64,000 nt of DNA from an uncultured Alphaproteobacteria bacterium (GTDB taxonomy: Bacteria > Pseudomonadota > Alphaproteobacteria > RF32 > CAG-239): assembly GCA_944390315.1 (NCBI GenBank), contig CALXPO010000012.1:96912-160911 (forward strand), written 5' to 3'. The translations under genes and the position numbers were made by a program. How positions within the stretch are numbered: the stretch's first letter is position 1; each line of letters begins with the position of its first letter. The notes below the pieces were generated by a model that was not told where the DNA came from, searched no databases, and worked only from the letters and a program-made list of their open reading frames with translations. Of the stretch, positions 8,292 to 18,069 are shown piece by piece.

Positions 8292-9467
8292 TTACAAGTA
8301 TCTGACTGAAATTTCTTTCAGGTACTGGCTTTGCAGCAGCCTGAATATTTTTTTAACGATGTTGCGCCTGATTTCAAGCTCCATCGGCAAACTCGGATCT
8401 TGGTGGGCAACATTTATTTTTGTTCCGACCACAAAATCGATTCGGTCACTGCCAAGCAGTAAATTGACCAACCGTACCGAAGCAACATTTGGTTTTCTGT
8501 CAATACCTTCTTTTAGCATACGATACGCATCGGTCAAGGTTAAAATTCCTTCCGTGACCAAATCAACTCCTTCCATAGTGGAAGCCATCGGGATTTCGGT
8601 ATCAAAACTGGACTTGTCGACTTCACATTTCAAACAAAGTTCTCTTTCGATAATGTTAGAAGTCGTACCGCCGCAAATGGCAATTTTTCCGTCATATTCG
8701 GCGACCATATCGGCAATTTCTTTGTCCTTGTCCTCGTCAAACGGGGGACCGGTTAAAACCAGTAATTTGCGCGGTGTTCGAAAATAAATGCTGACACAGC
8801 TGATATCGTCACCGGCTTTCTTGTCAATTTCTTTACTCAGGGCTTCTTCAACGATTTTTTGGGCCAAATTTTGCGAAGAAATATGCGGATCTTTTTCCAA
8901 TTCGCTTAAGACGAAGTCAATGCATCCCTGCCGTCCCCAACCGAGCGGATAGCGTTTGTTGCCCAAACCGGCTTGGGTGACACCGTCGGACATTAGGATA
9001 ATTCTGTCTTCGGGTTGGGTTGTCATCTGGGAAACGCTGATGGAGCGATCTTTCCATTTGGGCGAAGAAAATTCGCGTCCTTTGATAGCTAACGATTTGT
9101 TGTTGCGAATAAAAATATAACGTGGATTATCCATTTCAAAAATGCGTGTTTTTCCCTCAAGCTCGCTGTCAACAATCGAAAAAGTCGCATAACTTATTTT
9201 TCTGATTTGGCAAATCGGTAAAGCATCCATCATAATTTCGGAAGACCGGAGTAAATCGGTGTTATCTTCCATAAATTTCATTGCCATTCGGGTTGTCATC
9301 GAAGACAAAATATTGGCTTTGACACCGCTGCCCAAACCATCCGAAAGAATACTGATAACTCTTCGTTCTTCAGGAATTTTTTTGGAATAAATTGTATCAC
9401 CGAAACAATCTTCGCCGTCTTTTTGTTTCTGATATGAGCCGATGTCAATAAACAAAGAATTACTCAT
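8292..9467 (-). CDS. SpoIIE-type (PP2C-like) phosphatase of the hydrogenase operon
   Basis: A 391-residue protein. Residues about 8-230 form a SpoIIE/PP2C serine phosphatase domain: an early metal-binding Asp in LSDGLGSGVKAN, ILMSDGVTQAG in the middle and DDISCVSIYF at the end. The C-terminal part (VLTGPPFDEDKDKEIADM onward) is a second domain found with such phosphatases in [FeFe]-hydrogenase clusters and is not assigned a function here. It overlaps the upstream sensory hydrogenase by four bases (ATGA). A soluble phosphatase coupled to a PAS-containing hydrogenase suggests that H2 or redox state is converted to protein dephosphorylation. No partner kinase or anti-sigma-type antagonist lies alongside. 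Confidence 0.85.
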   Translation of the reverse strand: MSNSLFIDIGSYQKQKDGEDCFGDTIYSKKIPEERRVISILSDGLGSGVKANILSSMTTRMAMKFMEDNTDLLRSSEIMMDALPICQIRKISYATFSIVDSELEGKTRIFEMDNPRYIFIRNNKSLAIKGREFSSPKWKDRSISVSQMTTQPEDRIILMSDGVTQAGLGNKRYPLGWGRQGCIDFVLSELEKDPHISSQNLAQKIVEEALSKEIDKKAGDDISCVSIYFRTPRKLLVLTGPPFDEDKDKEIADMVAEYDGKIAICGGTTSNIIERELCLKCEVDKSSFDTEIPMASTMEGVDLVTEGILTLTDAYRMLKEGIDRKPNVASVRLVNLLLGSDRIDFVVGTKINVAHQDPSLPMELEIRRNIVKKIFRLLQSQYLKEISVRYL

Positions 9468-11227
9468 TTATCTTCCTCGTAAGATTTTATCGGTTTTTCA
9501 ACACTGCTTTCCATTTCCCCTCCGGCATAATCTTCGGCAATCGAACGGAGCAGAATTTCGGTTTCGGCCATGTGTTCACCAAGAGTACAGGCGATTTGCT
9601 GTACGGTTGCCAGATTTTTATGAATAACTTCTTTGGCGCGGGCGGCAATTCTTTCTTTTTTCATTTCCATTTTGGTCACATCTTGAATAATACCGCCGAC
9701 AATTTGTTTTTTATCAATATTGAAAACGACGACGTCAAACAATCTTTCACCGAAACGAACATGCTCGCGGCGAATGTCCTGTCCTAAATCAAGTGATGCC
9801 GAAAACAGATTGGTAAAATCTATAAAATCACGCAGATTGGCGCCGTAAAGATTATCCCGATTATAGATATCGGCATGTTCTTCCTCATTCCAAAAAGTTT
9901 CAGCAAATTTATCGTTATATTCAATGATGTTTAAGTGACTGTCGGCAATCACAATCGGCGACGGAATACAGCGAATAAGAGCGTTGGCTTTGCTTTGGGC
10001 TTGCTTTTTCATATTAGAAACGCACATTTCGGGTTCGGCTTTGCCCATCAGCATGGCTTTGGCAAAATTGCGACAGGTATCGTAACCGCAGCCGCCACAA
10101 TTAAGTTCGTCTTCAACGCTGTATTTTCCGATTAAAGCCAGAGCTTTTTTGATTTCGACTTCGCTGAACTCTTTTTTCTCGATATTTTTGGGTTCATATT
10201 GCAGTCCGATTTGTGCTTGCGGCAATCTCTTACCGGCCAAATCTGAAAAATTACAACTGTTTAAAATTTCGATTCGTTTATCAAAACCGGCTTTTTTATT
10301 GCTCATGCACGGACCGGCAACACAACCTCCGGCGCAAGCCAGACATTCGATAAAGACCGGTTTGTCAAAATTTTCGGGTTTGAAATTTTGCAATTCGCGC
10401 TTAATATTGGAGATGCCGGCAATTTGCATCATATAAGCCTTGTCGGCGGAAGGATAAGGTTTGATGGTTTCGACCATTCCGCCTTCAATCGGGTAGGCCG
10501 TACCTTCTTGGGCTTTGGTCATGACAAATTTGTCATAGACGCTGGTATGAATATCCTCGGGAATGATTCCCGCTTCTTTGAACCATTGTCTGATATCGGC
10601 AAAACTCAAACTTAAACTCAGCAGTTCGGGATGAGCGTCGGCCTCAAGTTTTTTGGCGATGCAGGGACCGACAAAAACAATTTCTATATCGCTGCCGAGT
10701 TTGTCTTTTAACATTCTGCAGTGAGAGAGCAACGGTGACGAAAAAGGTGTTAAGTTGTCAACCATTTCGGGCAGATATTTTCTTACATATTCGACCACGG
10801 CAGGGCATGCGGTTGAAATAAACATTCCCGATTCTTTTTGTCCGAGCAATTGAGCAATATTGGCAGAAACTTCTTCGGCACCGACGGCGGTTTCGCCGAC
10901 GCCTCTAAAGCCCAAGCGCCTAAGGGAAGCAATCATATTTTCGGCAGGCAGACCTTCAAATTCGCTTATCCAAGAAGGAGCCAAAGAAACATACACGTCT
11001 TTACCCGATTCGATTAAATGTTTGGCTCTGACCAAGTCATTTCGAGGTTGTTTGGCTTTAGCCGGACAAACCTTAAAGCAGGTACCGCAGGCAATACATA
11101 AGTCAGAAACGATTTGCGCGCTGTTATCAATAATTCTGATAGCCTTTACCGGGCAATGACGCACGCATTTATAACAATCCATACAATTGTTTTTGATGGT
11201 ATATAAAGGATATTCGCGGTCGGACAT
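9464..11227 (-). CDS. sensory [FeFe] hydrogenase with PAS domain (group C, HydS-like)
   Basis: A 587-residue protein. Residues 15-54 hold two [4Fe-4S] ferredoxin motifs (Cys15, 18, 21, 25 and Cys44, 47, 50, 54). The H-cluster domain follows, with Cys141 in STACPAV, Cys189 in VGPCIAKK, and Cys298 and Cys302 in CLACAGGC. The residue before Cys141, which is a proton-transfer Cys in active enzymes, is Ala140, as in sensory HydS proteins. A further Fe-S domain at about 370-402 has Cys377, 380, 385 and 402. A PAS domain (about 413-530) and a helical tail end the protein. This layout is that of group C hydrogenases thought to sense H2 and signal onward. It is coupled to the phosphatase gene downstream. 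Confidence 0.9.
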   Translation of the reverse strand: MSDREYPLYTIKNNCMDCYKCVRHCPVKAIRIIDNSAQIVSDLCIACGTCFKVCPAKAKQPRNDLVRAKHLIESGKDVYVSLAPSWISEFEGLPAENMIASLRRLGFRGVGETAVGAEEVSANIAQLLGQKESGMFISTACPAVVEYVRKYLPEMVDNLTPFSSPLLSHCRMLKDKLGSDIEIVFVGPCIAKKLEADAHPELLSLSLSFADIRQWFKEAGIIPEDIHTSVYDKFVMTKAQEGTAYPIEGGMVETIKPYPSADKAYMMQIAGISNIKRELQNFKPENFDKPVFIECLACAGGCVAGPCMSNKKAGFDKRIEILNSCNFSDLAGKRLPQAQIGLQYEPKNIEKKEFSEVEIKKALALIGKYSVEDELNCGGCGYDTCRNFAKAMLMGKAEPEMCVSNMKKQAQSKANALIRCIPSPIVIADSHLNIIEYNDKFAETFWNEEEHADIYNRDNLYGANLRDFIDFTNLFSASLDLGQDIRREHVRFGERLFDVVVFNIDKKQIVGGIIQDVTKMEMKKERIAARAKEVIHKNLATVQQIACTLGEHMAETEILLRSIAEDYAGGEMESSVEKPIKSYEEDK

Positions 11228-11230
11228 AAT

Positions 11231-11479
11231 TTATTCCTTTTTCTGGAAAACTTTTTCTAAAATGTCGAGCAGAGTGCCGCTGTCGACCCCATGATAAGTC
11301 ACTTCATCAATTGTAATGTTCGGACCGGCGGCGCATTGATTGCAACAACGCAGTCCGGATAATTCGACTTCGGCTTCAATATCATGCTGTTCCAAAAAGT
11401 TTTGGATAATTTGGAGATTCTTAGCATTTCCTCGGGCAAAACAGGAACTGCCCATACATACTTTAATAATGTGTGCCAT
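11231..11479 (-). CDS. small [2Fe-2S] ferredoxin, first gene of hydrogenase operon
   Basis: An 82-residue thioredoxin-fold ferredoxin of the NuoE/HymA type. Probable ligands are Cys8 and Cys13 in VCMGSSCFARG and the CCNQC segment near residues 45-49. A strong AAGGAG ribosome site (minus strand, near 11490-11498) precedes the ATG. It is the first gene of the hydrogenase operon and ends 3 bases before the sensory hydrogenase starts. It probably delivers electrons to, or receives them from, that protein. The exact redox partner cannot be told from sequence. Confidence 0.83.
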   Translation of the reverse strand: MAHIIKVCMGSSCFARGNAKNLQIIQNFLEQHDIEAEVELSGLRCCNQCAAGPNITIDEVTYHGVDSGTLLDILEKVFQKKE

Positions 11480-11519
11480 GGCACGGCTTCTCCTTATTTG
11501 GAAAAATTCTCATTTAAAA

Positions 11520-11547
11520 AGTATAACCGAGGATGCAAAAAAAACAA
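11520..11547 (-). promoter_or_regulatory. probable promoter of the hydrogenase operon
   Basis: On the minus strand TTGTTT (11547-11542) and TATACT (11525-11520) are spaced 16 bases apart, a reasonable sigma-70 promoter about 40 bases before the first ATG. I looked for an FNR/CRP-type palindrome (TTGAT-N4-ATCAA) in this short spacer and did not find one. Confidence 0.5.
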
Positions 11548-11563
11548 CAGTATTTTTTAGATG

Positions 11564-12313
11564 TTAATCATACATAATTTTGCTTAAATAGAGCCCACAG
11601 GCGGGGGCTGTCGGACCGGCTTTTGTGCGGTCTTTGGCTTCAAGTATGGTTTGGATGTCTTGCGGATTGAGATGCCCGTCACCGACGAGTTTAAGTGTGC
11701 CGACCATATTGCGTACCTGGTGATGCAAAAAAGAGCGGGCTTCCACAAAGAAGGTGATGTTTTCGCCGTCTTGAACGATGTCAAGTTTATCCAAAGTTTT
11801 AATCGGCGATTTTGCTTGGCACTTGACGGCTCTGAAAGAGGTAAAGTCGTGATGACCGAGTAAAAATTTGGCGCCTTCTCTCATTTTTTCGACGTCCAAA
11901 GGAACGACGACCGCCCAACTGCGATTTTTTTCCAGAATCAACGGTGCACGACGGGCGGTAATTCGATAAATATAAGCTCTGCCCGTTGCCGAGTAACGTG
12001 CGTGAAAATCGGGTGCGACCTTTTCGGCTTTAAGAACGGCGACCGGTGCGCCCATATTCCGCAGATGAGCATTCATCGCTTCGCGCAGACGAAAGCAATC
12101 GACATCTTTTTGCAAATCAAAATGAGCAACTTGTGCCAAAGCATGAACGCCGGCATCTGTTCGACCGGCGCCATATACTTCAACTTTTTCTTGAACAAAA
12201 CCGTCTATTGCTTTTTCGAGATATTCTTGTGCGCTGGGACCGTCAAGTTGTTTTTGCCAGCCGAGCAAATCGGTTCCGTCATATTCAATGACAATCTTAT
12301 AACGTTGGGTCAT
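11564..12313 (-). CDS. truA: tRNA pseudouridine synthase A
   Basis: Converts uridines 38-40 of the tRNA anticodon arm to pseudouridine. The 249-residue product has the family's catalytic Asp in GAGRTDAGVHALAQVAHF (near residues 47-64), an early YDGTDLLGWQ segment, and RSFLHHQVRNMVGTL in the C-terminal half. Start and length are typical. It lies 9 bases after the oxidoreductase gene on the same strand, so the two are probably co-transcribed. The pairing has no obvious functional meaning. Confidence 0.96.
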   Translation of the reverse strand: MTQRYKIVIEYDGTDLLGWQKQLDGPSAQEYLEKAIDGFVQEKVEVYGAGRTDAGVHALAQVAHFDLQKDVDCFRLREAMNAHLRNMGAPVAVLKAEKVAPDFHARYSATGRAYIYRITARRAPLILEKNRSWAVVVPLDVEKMREGAKFLLGHHDFTSFRAVKCQAKSPIKTLDKLDIVQDGENITFFVEARSFLHHQVRNMVGTLKLVGDGHLNPQDIQTILEAKDRTKAGPTAPACGLYLSKIMYD

Positions 12314-12322
12314 AAAGAAAAA

Positions 12323-13348
12323 CTATGCGGCAGCGGTAGATTTGTTGTTTGAAGAATTTTCTTCGTGGTTGAGCAAACCGAGTTTATCTTCGACCGCCCA
12401 AATAACTTTTAGAGCTTCCAAAGCATTTTCACCGGAAATTCTCGGAGTAGCTTCGCCTTTAATACAACTGATAAAGTGGTTGAGTTCGGCGGTAAGCGGT
12501 TGGTTGCTTGGAATAAACAATTGTTCGACACTGCCTTTTAAGCCATAATTCATCCACTCGGGGATATTTTCCTGATTAACGTAAGGCATACGACCTTGAG
12601 AATGAACGTTGATGCTTTGGTTGATAAAGTCCATATCGATATAGTTGGTATCGGTTGTGACCGTCAAAGTACGAACACGGGCTTGAGTGATGCGGCTGGC
12701 GGTAATATTGGCGGTAACGCCGTTGGCAAATTCGAGCAAAGCGGTAATATAATCTTTTCCTTCCGGATGGTCCGAAGTTTTTACGGCGGCGGCTTGAACA
12801 TTGATAACCGGAGATTTAACCAAAGATTGAATGACTTCGACATCGTGAATCATCAAGTCCATGGCAACGTCAACGTCGGTAATACGACCGGAAGCAGCGG
12901 ACATTCTCTGAGCCGTGAGTGAACGAATTTTAGAGGTATCGGTCAAAATTTTGCTCATTTGTTCAACCGCAGGATTAAATCTTTCAATATGACCGACGAG
13001 CAAAGTAACATTATTTTTCTTGGCGGCATTAATCAAGTGCAGGCAACCTTCTTCGGAAGTAGCGAGCGGTTTTTCCATCATGCAGTGAATGCCGTGATTT
13101 AAGAAAAATTCTCCGACATCGGCATGCGTAACCGAAGTTGTCACCACGCTGACGGCGTCAACTTTTTTTGCAACTTCTTCCATTGAAGAAAATGCTTTGA
13201 TTCCAAACATTTCGGCAGCCTTTTGTGCGGCTTCGGGAAAAATGTCATAAACACCGACCAACTCGACATTGGGCAGAGTTTTGTAAGTTTTCATATGATT
13301 TTTACCCATCATTCCGGCACCGATAACGGCAACTTTGATTTTAGCCAT
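12323..13348 (-). CDS. Gfo/Idh/MocA family oxidoreductase
   Basis: A 341-residue NAD(P)-dependent dehydrogenase. The N-terminal Rossmann motif is VIGAGMMGKNH, and MMEKPLATS around residue 91 contains the EKP segment that carries the catalytic lysine. HDVEVIQSL in the middle fits the family's active-site His region. The C-terminal domain ends in a Ser/Asn/Ala-rich tail. Members act on sugars, inositols or sugar nucleotides, and the substrate cannot be read from sequence. No sugar-nucleotide genes are close by; truA follows in the same operon. Confidence 0.88.
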   Translation of the reverse strand: MAKIKVAVIGAGMMGKNHMKTYKTLPNVELVGVYDIFPEAAQKAAEMFGIKAFSSMEEVAKKVDAVSVVTTSVTHADVGEFFLNHGIHCMMEKPLATSEEGCLHLINAAKKNNVTLLVGHIERFNPAVEQMSKILTDTSKIRSLTAQRMSAASGRITDVDVAMDLMIHDVEVIQSLVKSPVINVQAAAVKTSDHPEGKDYITALLEFANGVTANITASRITQARVRTLTVTTDTNYIDMDFINQSINVHSQGRMPYVNQENIPEWMNYGLKGSVEQLFIPSNQPLTAELNHFISCIKGEATPRISGENALEALKVIWAVEDKLGLLNHEENSSNNKSTAAA

Positions 13349-13430
13349 GCTGAAAAATCCTCTAAAAAAGGTTAAAAGTTAAACGATGCGACTTATATAT
13401 CACATTTTGACAAAAAAATCTTTTAACATC

Positions 13431-13450
13431 TTGTTACAAATTGTTACAAA
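13431..13450. repeat. tandem palindromic decamer TTGTTACAAA
   Basis: TTGTTACAAA occurs twice without a gap at 13431-13440 and 13441-13450. Each copy has a 9-base palindromic core (TTGT-T-ACAA). It lies just past the yejB stop and about 80-100 bases upstream of the oxidoreductase start, so it could be an operator for that gene. No regulator is identified and chance cannot be excluded in such AT-rich sequence. Confidence 0.35.
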
Positions 13451-13456
13451 AAAAGC

Positions 13457-14530
13457 CTATATCTTTTCAAAATTTATTCGCGGATCGACCAGAGAATAAG
13501 TAATATCGCTGACAAGTTTCAAAACCAAGCCGAGCAGGGCAAAAATATAAAGAGTTCCGAATACAATCGGATAATCTCGAGTCATAATCGCTTCATAGCC
13601 GAGCAAACCCAAGCCGTTTAGCGAAAAAATGACTTCAATCAGCAACGAACCGGTAAAAAGCATTTTAATCAGCAGAGAAGGAAAACCGGCAATCACAATC
13701 AACATCGCATTTCTGAAAACATGTCCGTACAGAATTTGATTTTGTGAAAGTCCTTTGGCTTTGGCCGTCAAAACATAAGGTTTGTTCAATTCTTCCATAA
13801 ACGAATTTTTGGTGAGCATGGTCAGGCTTGCAAAACCGCCGATGACCATTGCCGTAACCGGTAAGGTAATATGGTGGAAATAGTCGAGAACTTTTTGCCA
13901 CCAACTGAGTTCACTCCAGTTATCGGAGGTCAGTCCTCTCAAAGGAAACCATTGAAAATAAGTTCCGCCGGCAAAAAAGACAATTAAAAAAACGGCGAAC
14001 AAAAAGACCGGAATGGCTGAGCCCAAAACAATCGCAAACGAAGTCCAAGTGTCAAATTTTGAACCGTCTTTAACCGCTTTTTTGATACCGAGCGGAATGG
14101 ATATCAGATAAATAATTAAGGTCGACCAGAGCCCGAGTGAAATCGATACCGGCATTCTTTCGCCGATAAGTTCCAAAACACTTTTATCTTGATAGTAGCT
14201 GCGGCCGAAATCAAAGCAGGCATAATCTTTTATCATTTTCCACAAACGTTCGTGAACGGGTTTGTCAAAACCGAATTGTTTTTCGAGCTCCTTAACCAGT
14301 TCTTCGGGAACGCCTTGAGCTCCGCGGTAACTGCTGTTGGTATTGGCGGCAGCGGTAGCGGCTCCCGATGAAATTTGAGCGGTAGCGTCAACATTCATTC
14401 CGCGATATTTGGCTAAAGTATGCTCGACCGGTCCGCCGGGGGCAAGTTGAATAATGGCAAAGTTTATCAGCAAAATACCGAGCAAAGTCAGCGGAATAAG
14501 CAATAAGCGTTTAATGATGTAGTTGCGCAT
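13457..14530 (-). CDS. yejB: peptide ABC transporter permease, YejB type
   Basis: Inner-membrane permease of a YejABEF-type (microcin C/oligopeptide) importer, about 357 residues from the ATG at 14530. I chose this start because its A is shared with the yejA stop (TGATG overlap) and because [20 protein letters not shown] is the classic YejB/DppB start with a first membrane helix. The conserved inner-membrane permease segment is visible in [20 protein letters not shown] and [20 protein letters not shown] Ser/Ala/Asn-rich insert (about residues 48-66) lies in the first periplasmic loop. yejE and yejF do not follow. Confidence 0.9.
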   Translation of the reverse strand: MRNYIIKRLLLIPLTLLGILLINFAIIQLAPGGPVEHTLAKYRGMNVDATAQISSGAATAAANTNSSYRGAQGVPEELVKELEKQFGFDKPVHERLWKMIKDYACFDFGRSYYQDKSVLELIGERMPVSISLGLWSTLIIYLISIPLGIKKAVKDGSKFDTWTSFAIVLGSAIPVFLFAVFLIVFFAGGTYFQWFPLRGLTSDNWSELSWWQKVLDYFHHITLPVTAMVIGGFASLTMLTKNSFMEELNKPYVLTAKAKGLSQNQILYGHVFRNAMLIVIAGFPSLLIKMLFTGSLLIEVIFSLNGLGLLGYEAIMTRDYPIVFGTLYIFALLGLVLKLVSDITYSLVDPRINFEKI

Positions 14531-16335
14531 CAATTTTTCTCCTTCATCCACCAAGTATCGGGTTGAAAACCGACTTTCAAATCGGTTTTGGGGTGGAAAA
14601 ATTTGTTTTGATAAGCGACTTGTTTGCGCGGAGCATACCACTGCATAATCATATAATGTTCGTTGAGCAAAACACGGTCGATGGCACGGATATAAGCCTG
14701 ATAATCTTCTTTTGTTTGCGCCTGCACCATTTTGTCGAGTAAGGCATCAATCACCGGATTTTTAATTCCGATAAGATTAAAACTGCCTTTCATATCTGCA
14801 CTTTGACTGCCCCAAAATTCTTTTTGTTCATTTCCGGGCAGATTACTGATGGGAAAAGTAATAATGGCAATATCAAAATCAAAATTATCAAGTCTGTTTT
14901 TGAAAACGTTGACTTCCAAATTACGGAATGTGGCTTTGATTCCGATTTTTTCGAGGTTTTTCAAGAATGGCAGCATCACACGGGTAAAAGAACTGCCGTT
15001 GGCGGAATTGCTCAAAATTTCAAATTCAAGCGGTTTTCCCGTTTTAAGATTCGTCATCTTGCCGTCAACGAAATCATATCCGGCTTGGTTGAGCAAAGCT
15101 ACGGCTCGTTTCAAATTTTGGCGGGCGGACATATAGTCGCCATAAACCGGATTTTGAGGAACTTCGGTAAAAACGCTTTCGGGGAGTTGGTTGCGGAAAG
15201 GTTCCAATATTTCGAGTTCGCGACCTTCGGGCAATCCTGTTGCTTCCATTCCGCTGTTGGTAAAATAGCTTCCTAAACGTTCGTATTGATTATAGAATAA
15301 ATTTTTCTTGGCCCATTCAAAATTAAAAGCCATACCGATTGCCTCGCGAACACGCCTGTCGGCGAATTGCGGACGTCGAATGTTAAAGGCAAAATTTTGC
15401 AAACGGGCGGTTTCGTTATGTGGAATTTCTTCTTTGATGATTTGTCCGCTTTTGACCTTGTCGTTATCATAAGCCGTTGCCCAAATTTTGGCGATATACT
15501 CTTCTCTGACATCGATATTGCCTGCAAATAGAGCCTGCAGAGTAACGGTTGTATCCTGATAATAGTCGTAGCGAATTTCATCGAAATTGAAAAAGCCTTT
15601 GCGTGAGGGTAAATCTTTGGCCCAGTAGTTTGGATTGCGCTTAAAAATAAGATATTTGTTGGTTTGAAAATCGGTCAGAATATATGGACCGCTGCCCAAA
15701 GGTGCTTGCAAATACGGTTTGGCAAAATCTTTGCCTTGCCAATCTTTTTTCGAATAGATGACAATCTGTGATAAAATCAGCGGTAGTTCTTTGTTGTTGC
15801 TGCCTTCTTTGAAATTAAAACGGACGTGGCGGTCGGATAATTTTTCGACATTTTTGACATCGGCATAATAAATTTTATAAAGCGGAGAGCCTTTTTCAAC
15901 CAAACTTTCAAAACTGAAAATCACGTCATCGGCCAAAATCGGAGAACCGTCGGAAAATTTGGCGCGTTTATCCAAAAAAAAGTCGATATATTTGTCGGTC
16001 AATTCAAATTTTTCGGCAATCAACGGGTAAGCGGTGGTAATGTCATCGGTCGGTACAACGGCTAAGGTGTCCATTGTTAAAGCCACGACTTGAGTAGCGG
16101 CGATTCCTTTAAAAATAAAAGGATTAAAATTATCAAACGTTCCGTAAGCGGGTAAAACGATTCGCCCACCCTTAACCGCCTTGGGATCGGCATAATCGAA
16201 ATGTTGCCAATTTCCGGTATATTTCGGATCGCCGTAAAGAGCAATGCTCTCGGTTTGGACGGCAAGAACCTTATTTCCGAAAACACATAAGACCGCCGCC
16301 CAACACAATATACTAATTTTCTTTTTTATCGACAT
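14530..16335 (-). CDS. yejA: peptide ABC transporter substrate-binding protein, YejA type
   Basis: A 601-residue periplasmic binding protein (SBP_bac_5 family). The first 25 residues form a signal peptide ending KVLA. Family features include [11 protein letters not shown] near residue 70, the dipeptide-binding fold segment [25 protein letters not shown] near residues 215-240 and the C-terminal [14 protein letters not shown] typical of YejA. It is first in a two-gene unit with yejB. Its start overlaps the end of the upstream membrane protein gene by 23 bases. It most likely captures oligopeptides, although YejA proteins also take up microcin C-like compounds. Confidence 0.9.
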   Translation of the reverse strand: MSIKKKISILCWAAVLCVFGNKVLAVQTESIALYGDPKYTGNWQHFDYADPKAVKGGRIVLPAYGTFDNFNPFIFKGIAATQVVALTMDTLAVVPTDDITTAYPLIAEKFELTDKYIDFFLDKRAKFSDGSPILADDVIFSFESLVEKGSPLYKIYYADVKNVEKLSDRHVRFNFKEGSNNKELPLILSQIVIYSKKDWQGKDFAKPYLQAPLGSGPYILTDFQTNKYLIFKRNPNYWAKDLPSRKGFFNFDEIRYDYYQDTTVTLQALFAGNIDVREEYIAKIWATAYDNDKVKSGQIIKEEIPHNETARLQNFAFNIRRPQFADRRVREAIGMAFNFEWAKKNLFYNQYERLGSYFTNSGMEATGLPEGRELEILEPFRNQLPESVFTEVPQNPVYGDYMSARQNLKRAVALLNQAGYDFVDGKMTNLKTGKPLEFEILSNSANGSSFTRVMLPFLKNLEKIGIKATFRNLEVNVFKNRLDNFDFDIAIITFPISNLPGNEQKEFWGSQSADMKGSFNLIGIKNPVIDALLDKMVQAQTKEDYQAYIRAIDRVLLNEHYMIMQWYAPRKQVAYQNKFFHPKTDLKVGFQPDTWWMKEKN

Positions 16336-17878
16336 GTTCGCCTTTATTGTCGGAAGTTTGCGGATTGTTATCTGAGCCTGACAGTTCTGCCAACTCCTGT
16401 TGTAACTTCATCAGCGTTTCATTTGTTGTGGCAAAAGAAAATTTTTCTTCACCGCCGGTTTGTTCATCATTATTTTTATTATTATCGGAATTCATCGCCT
16501 GATAGAGGCGAGAATTTTGATTGGGATTATCATCGGCGAGTTTGCCGAAACTTCTTTCTAAAGCTAAAGTCAAAGGGTCGATTCCGCTTTGAGATATAAT
16601 ATCTGTTTCGGCGTCGGTTTTGTTTTCGGCGTCGACCTTTTCTTGGTTTTTCTTTTTAAATAGGTTGCTGAATTTCGGAAAGATGGAGGATTTGACTTCG
16701 TCATCGTTTTCTTGCGGATATTCGCGAATACCGGCTCCGTCAAACATACGTCCGATTTCGTCTTCCAAGGCGTTTTCTTCCGTTTTGTTTGGCAAAATAT
16801 TTTCTTCGGAAGTCGGTTGTGATTTTTCTTCTTCTTTTTCGCTCAAAGCGTTGATGGCGGCAACGGTTTCTTCCAGAGTCTGATTGTTGTCGGCAATAAT
16901 GTCTTGTTCATTTTGGACCGAGACATTCGTTAAGGAAGTCTCTAAGGTCGGATGTGCCTCCGCTTTGTTTTCGGTTGTATTCAAAAATTCGGGTAAAGAG
17001 ATGTTTTCGTGCTTCGATGGCTGGTCCGTCTGAGTTTTTTGTTGAGTATCAGATTTAATATTGTTTTTTTGTTCACCGATTTGGGCGATTTTCATTTCAG
17101 CATCGGCAACCAATTCTTTTTCTTGTTTTTCTGCATCTTCAAAGTCAAAAAGTTCTTCTTGGAGCGGAGCAGATTCTTGAAGTTTATCAGACAAAGGAGC
17201 GAGGATGGCAAAGGCTTTTCCCAAAGCGCCTGTTTCAACGATGTCTAAAAATATTCTGTCTTTGTCATGGGCTTTGAGCATTTCGAGCAAGCGAGCATAA
17301 CGGGCGCAAAATTCGTTAATATTGCCGCGCAGCAGTTTTTCTCTTTGTGCCGTGCGATAAAGTTGTCCTTTAAAGCCTGTGCTGCTGTTTTGCAAATCAA
17401 TCAGAGCTTTTGCAAAGCACCATTTGTTGCCTTTTTCGGTAGCCATCCAGAGTTTTGCCGCTTCGGATTCGGTAATAAATTTGTAGCGTTGCAGGATATC
17501 GGCAATCATACCGTTCAGTTCGGCGATAAACAGCTCTGTCTGACTAAGAATAAAATGATTTTCTTTATTTTTTTGGGCTTGGTAAAATAAGCGGGTTGCA
17601 ATTTCAAAAAATTCTTGATTTTGCTGAAGTTTTAATTCAATGGACTTGAACTGCTTTTGCAAATTTTTTTCATGATAAAAACGATAACAAGCACCCCAAA
17701 TCATCCAAATGACGACCAAAGGAACAATGGTAAGTGCGGTATAAATTGTCAAATCGGTTAGTCCCAAATTGTGAAAAGCGATTCCTTGCAGTCTGGAAAA
17801 CAAATAGGTCCCGATATACATTATCCAGGAAATGGTTAAAAACACAGCGGTAAAAAAGCTGAAAGTAAGCACGTGCAT
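16313..17878 (-). CDS. two-helix membrane protein with acidic cytoplasmic tail, unknown function
   Basis: About 520 residues. Two hydrophobic helices lie at residues 1-28 and 42-66, followed by a helical segment (KNLQKQFKSIELKLQQNQEF) and a helical domain to about residue 230. The rest, rich in Glu, Asp, Asn and Lys, is probably disordered and contains repeated acidic stretches. An AGGAGA ribosome site sits immediately before the ATG at 17878, too close for that codon. The GTG two codons later (17872) has better spacing and may be the real start. I do not recognise a family. It overlaps yejA, but a functional link to peptide import is not shown. Confidence 0.65.
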   Translation of the reverse strand: MHVLTFSFFTAVFLTISWIMYIGTYLFSRLQGIAFHNLGLTDLTIYTALTIVPLVVIWMIWGACYRFYHEKNLQKQFKSIELKLQQNQEFFEIATRLFYQAQKNKENHFILSQTELFIAELNGMIADILQRYKFITESEAAKLWMATEKGNKWCFAKALIDLQNSSTGFKGQLYRTAQREKLLRGNINEFCARYARLLEMLKAHDKDRIFLDIVETGALGKAFAILAPLSDKLQESAPLQEELFDFEDAEKQEKELVADAEMKIAQIGEQKNNIKSDTQQKTQTDQPSKHENISLPEFLNTTENKAEAHPTLETSLTNVSVQNEQDIIADNNQTLEETVAAINALSEKEEEKSQPTSEENILPNKTEENALEDEIGRMFDGAGIREYPQENDDEVKSSIFPKFSNLFKKKNQEKVDAENKTDAETDIISQSGIDPLTLALERSFGKLADDNPNQNSRLYQAMNSDNNKNNDEQTGGEEKFSFATTNETLMKLQQELAELSGSDNNPQTSDNKGEHVDKKEN

Positions 17879-18069
17879 TCTCCTCTGTCATTTGAAAATA
17901 AAATTGTAGCAATAATAATATATTTGCCACAGTTTTCAATCAAATATTTTGATGAGGGGCATAAGAAAAATTCGGCTATTCACAGATTTTAAAAATAATA
18001 GTCGAAATTTAAGATAAAATGTGTTATCAAAACGAAAGTTATCAAAAATATCGAAAGAAGAAATAAGCC

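Noticed and set aside
11480..11563. FNR-type anaerobic regulator site before the hydrogenase operon
   Set aside because: No TTGAT-N4-ATCAA or close variant in the spacer.
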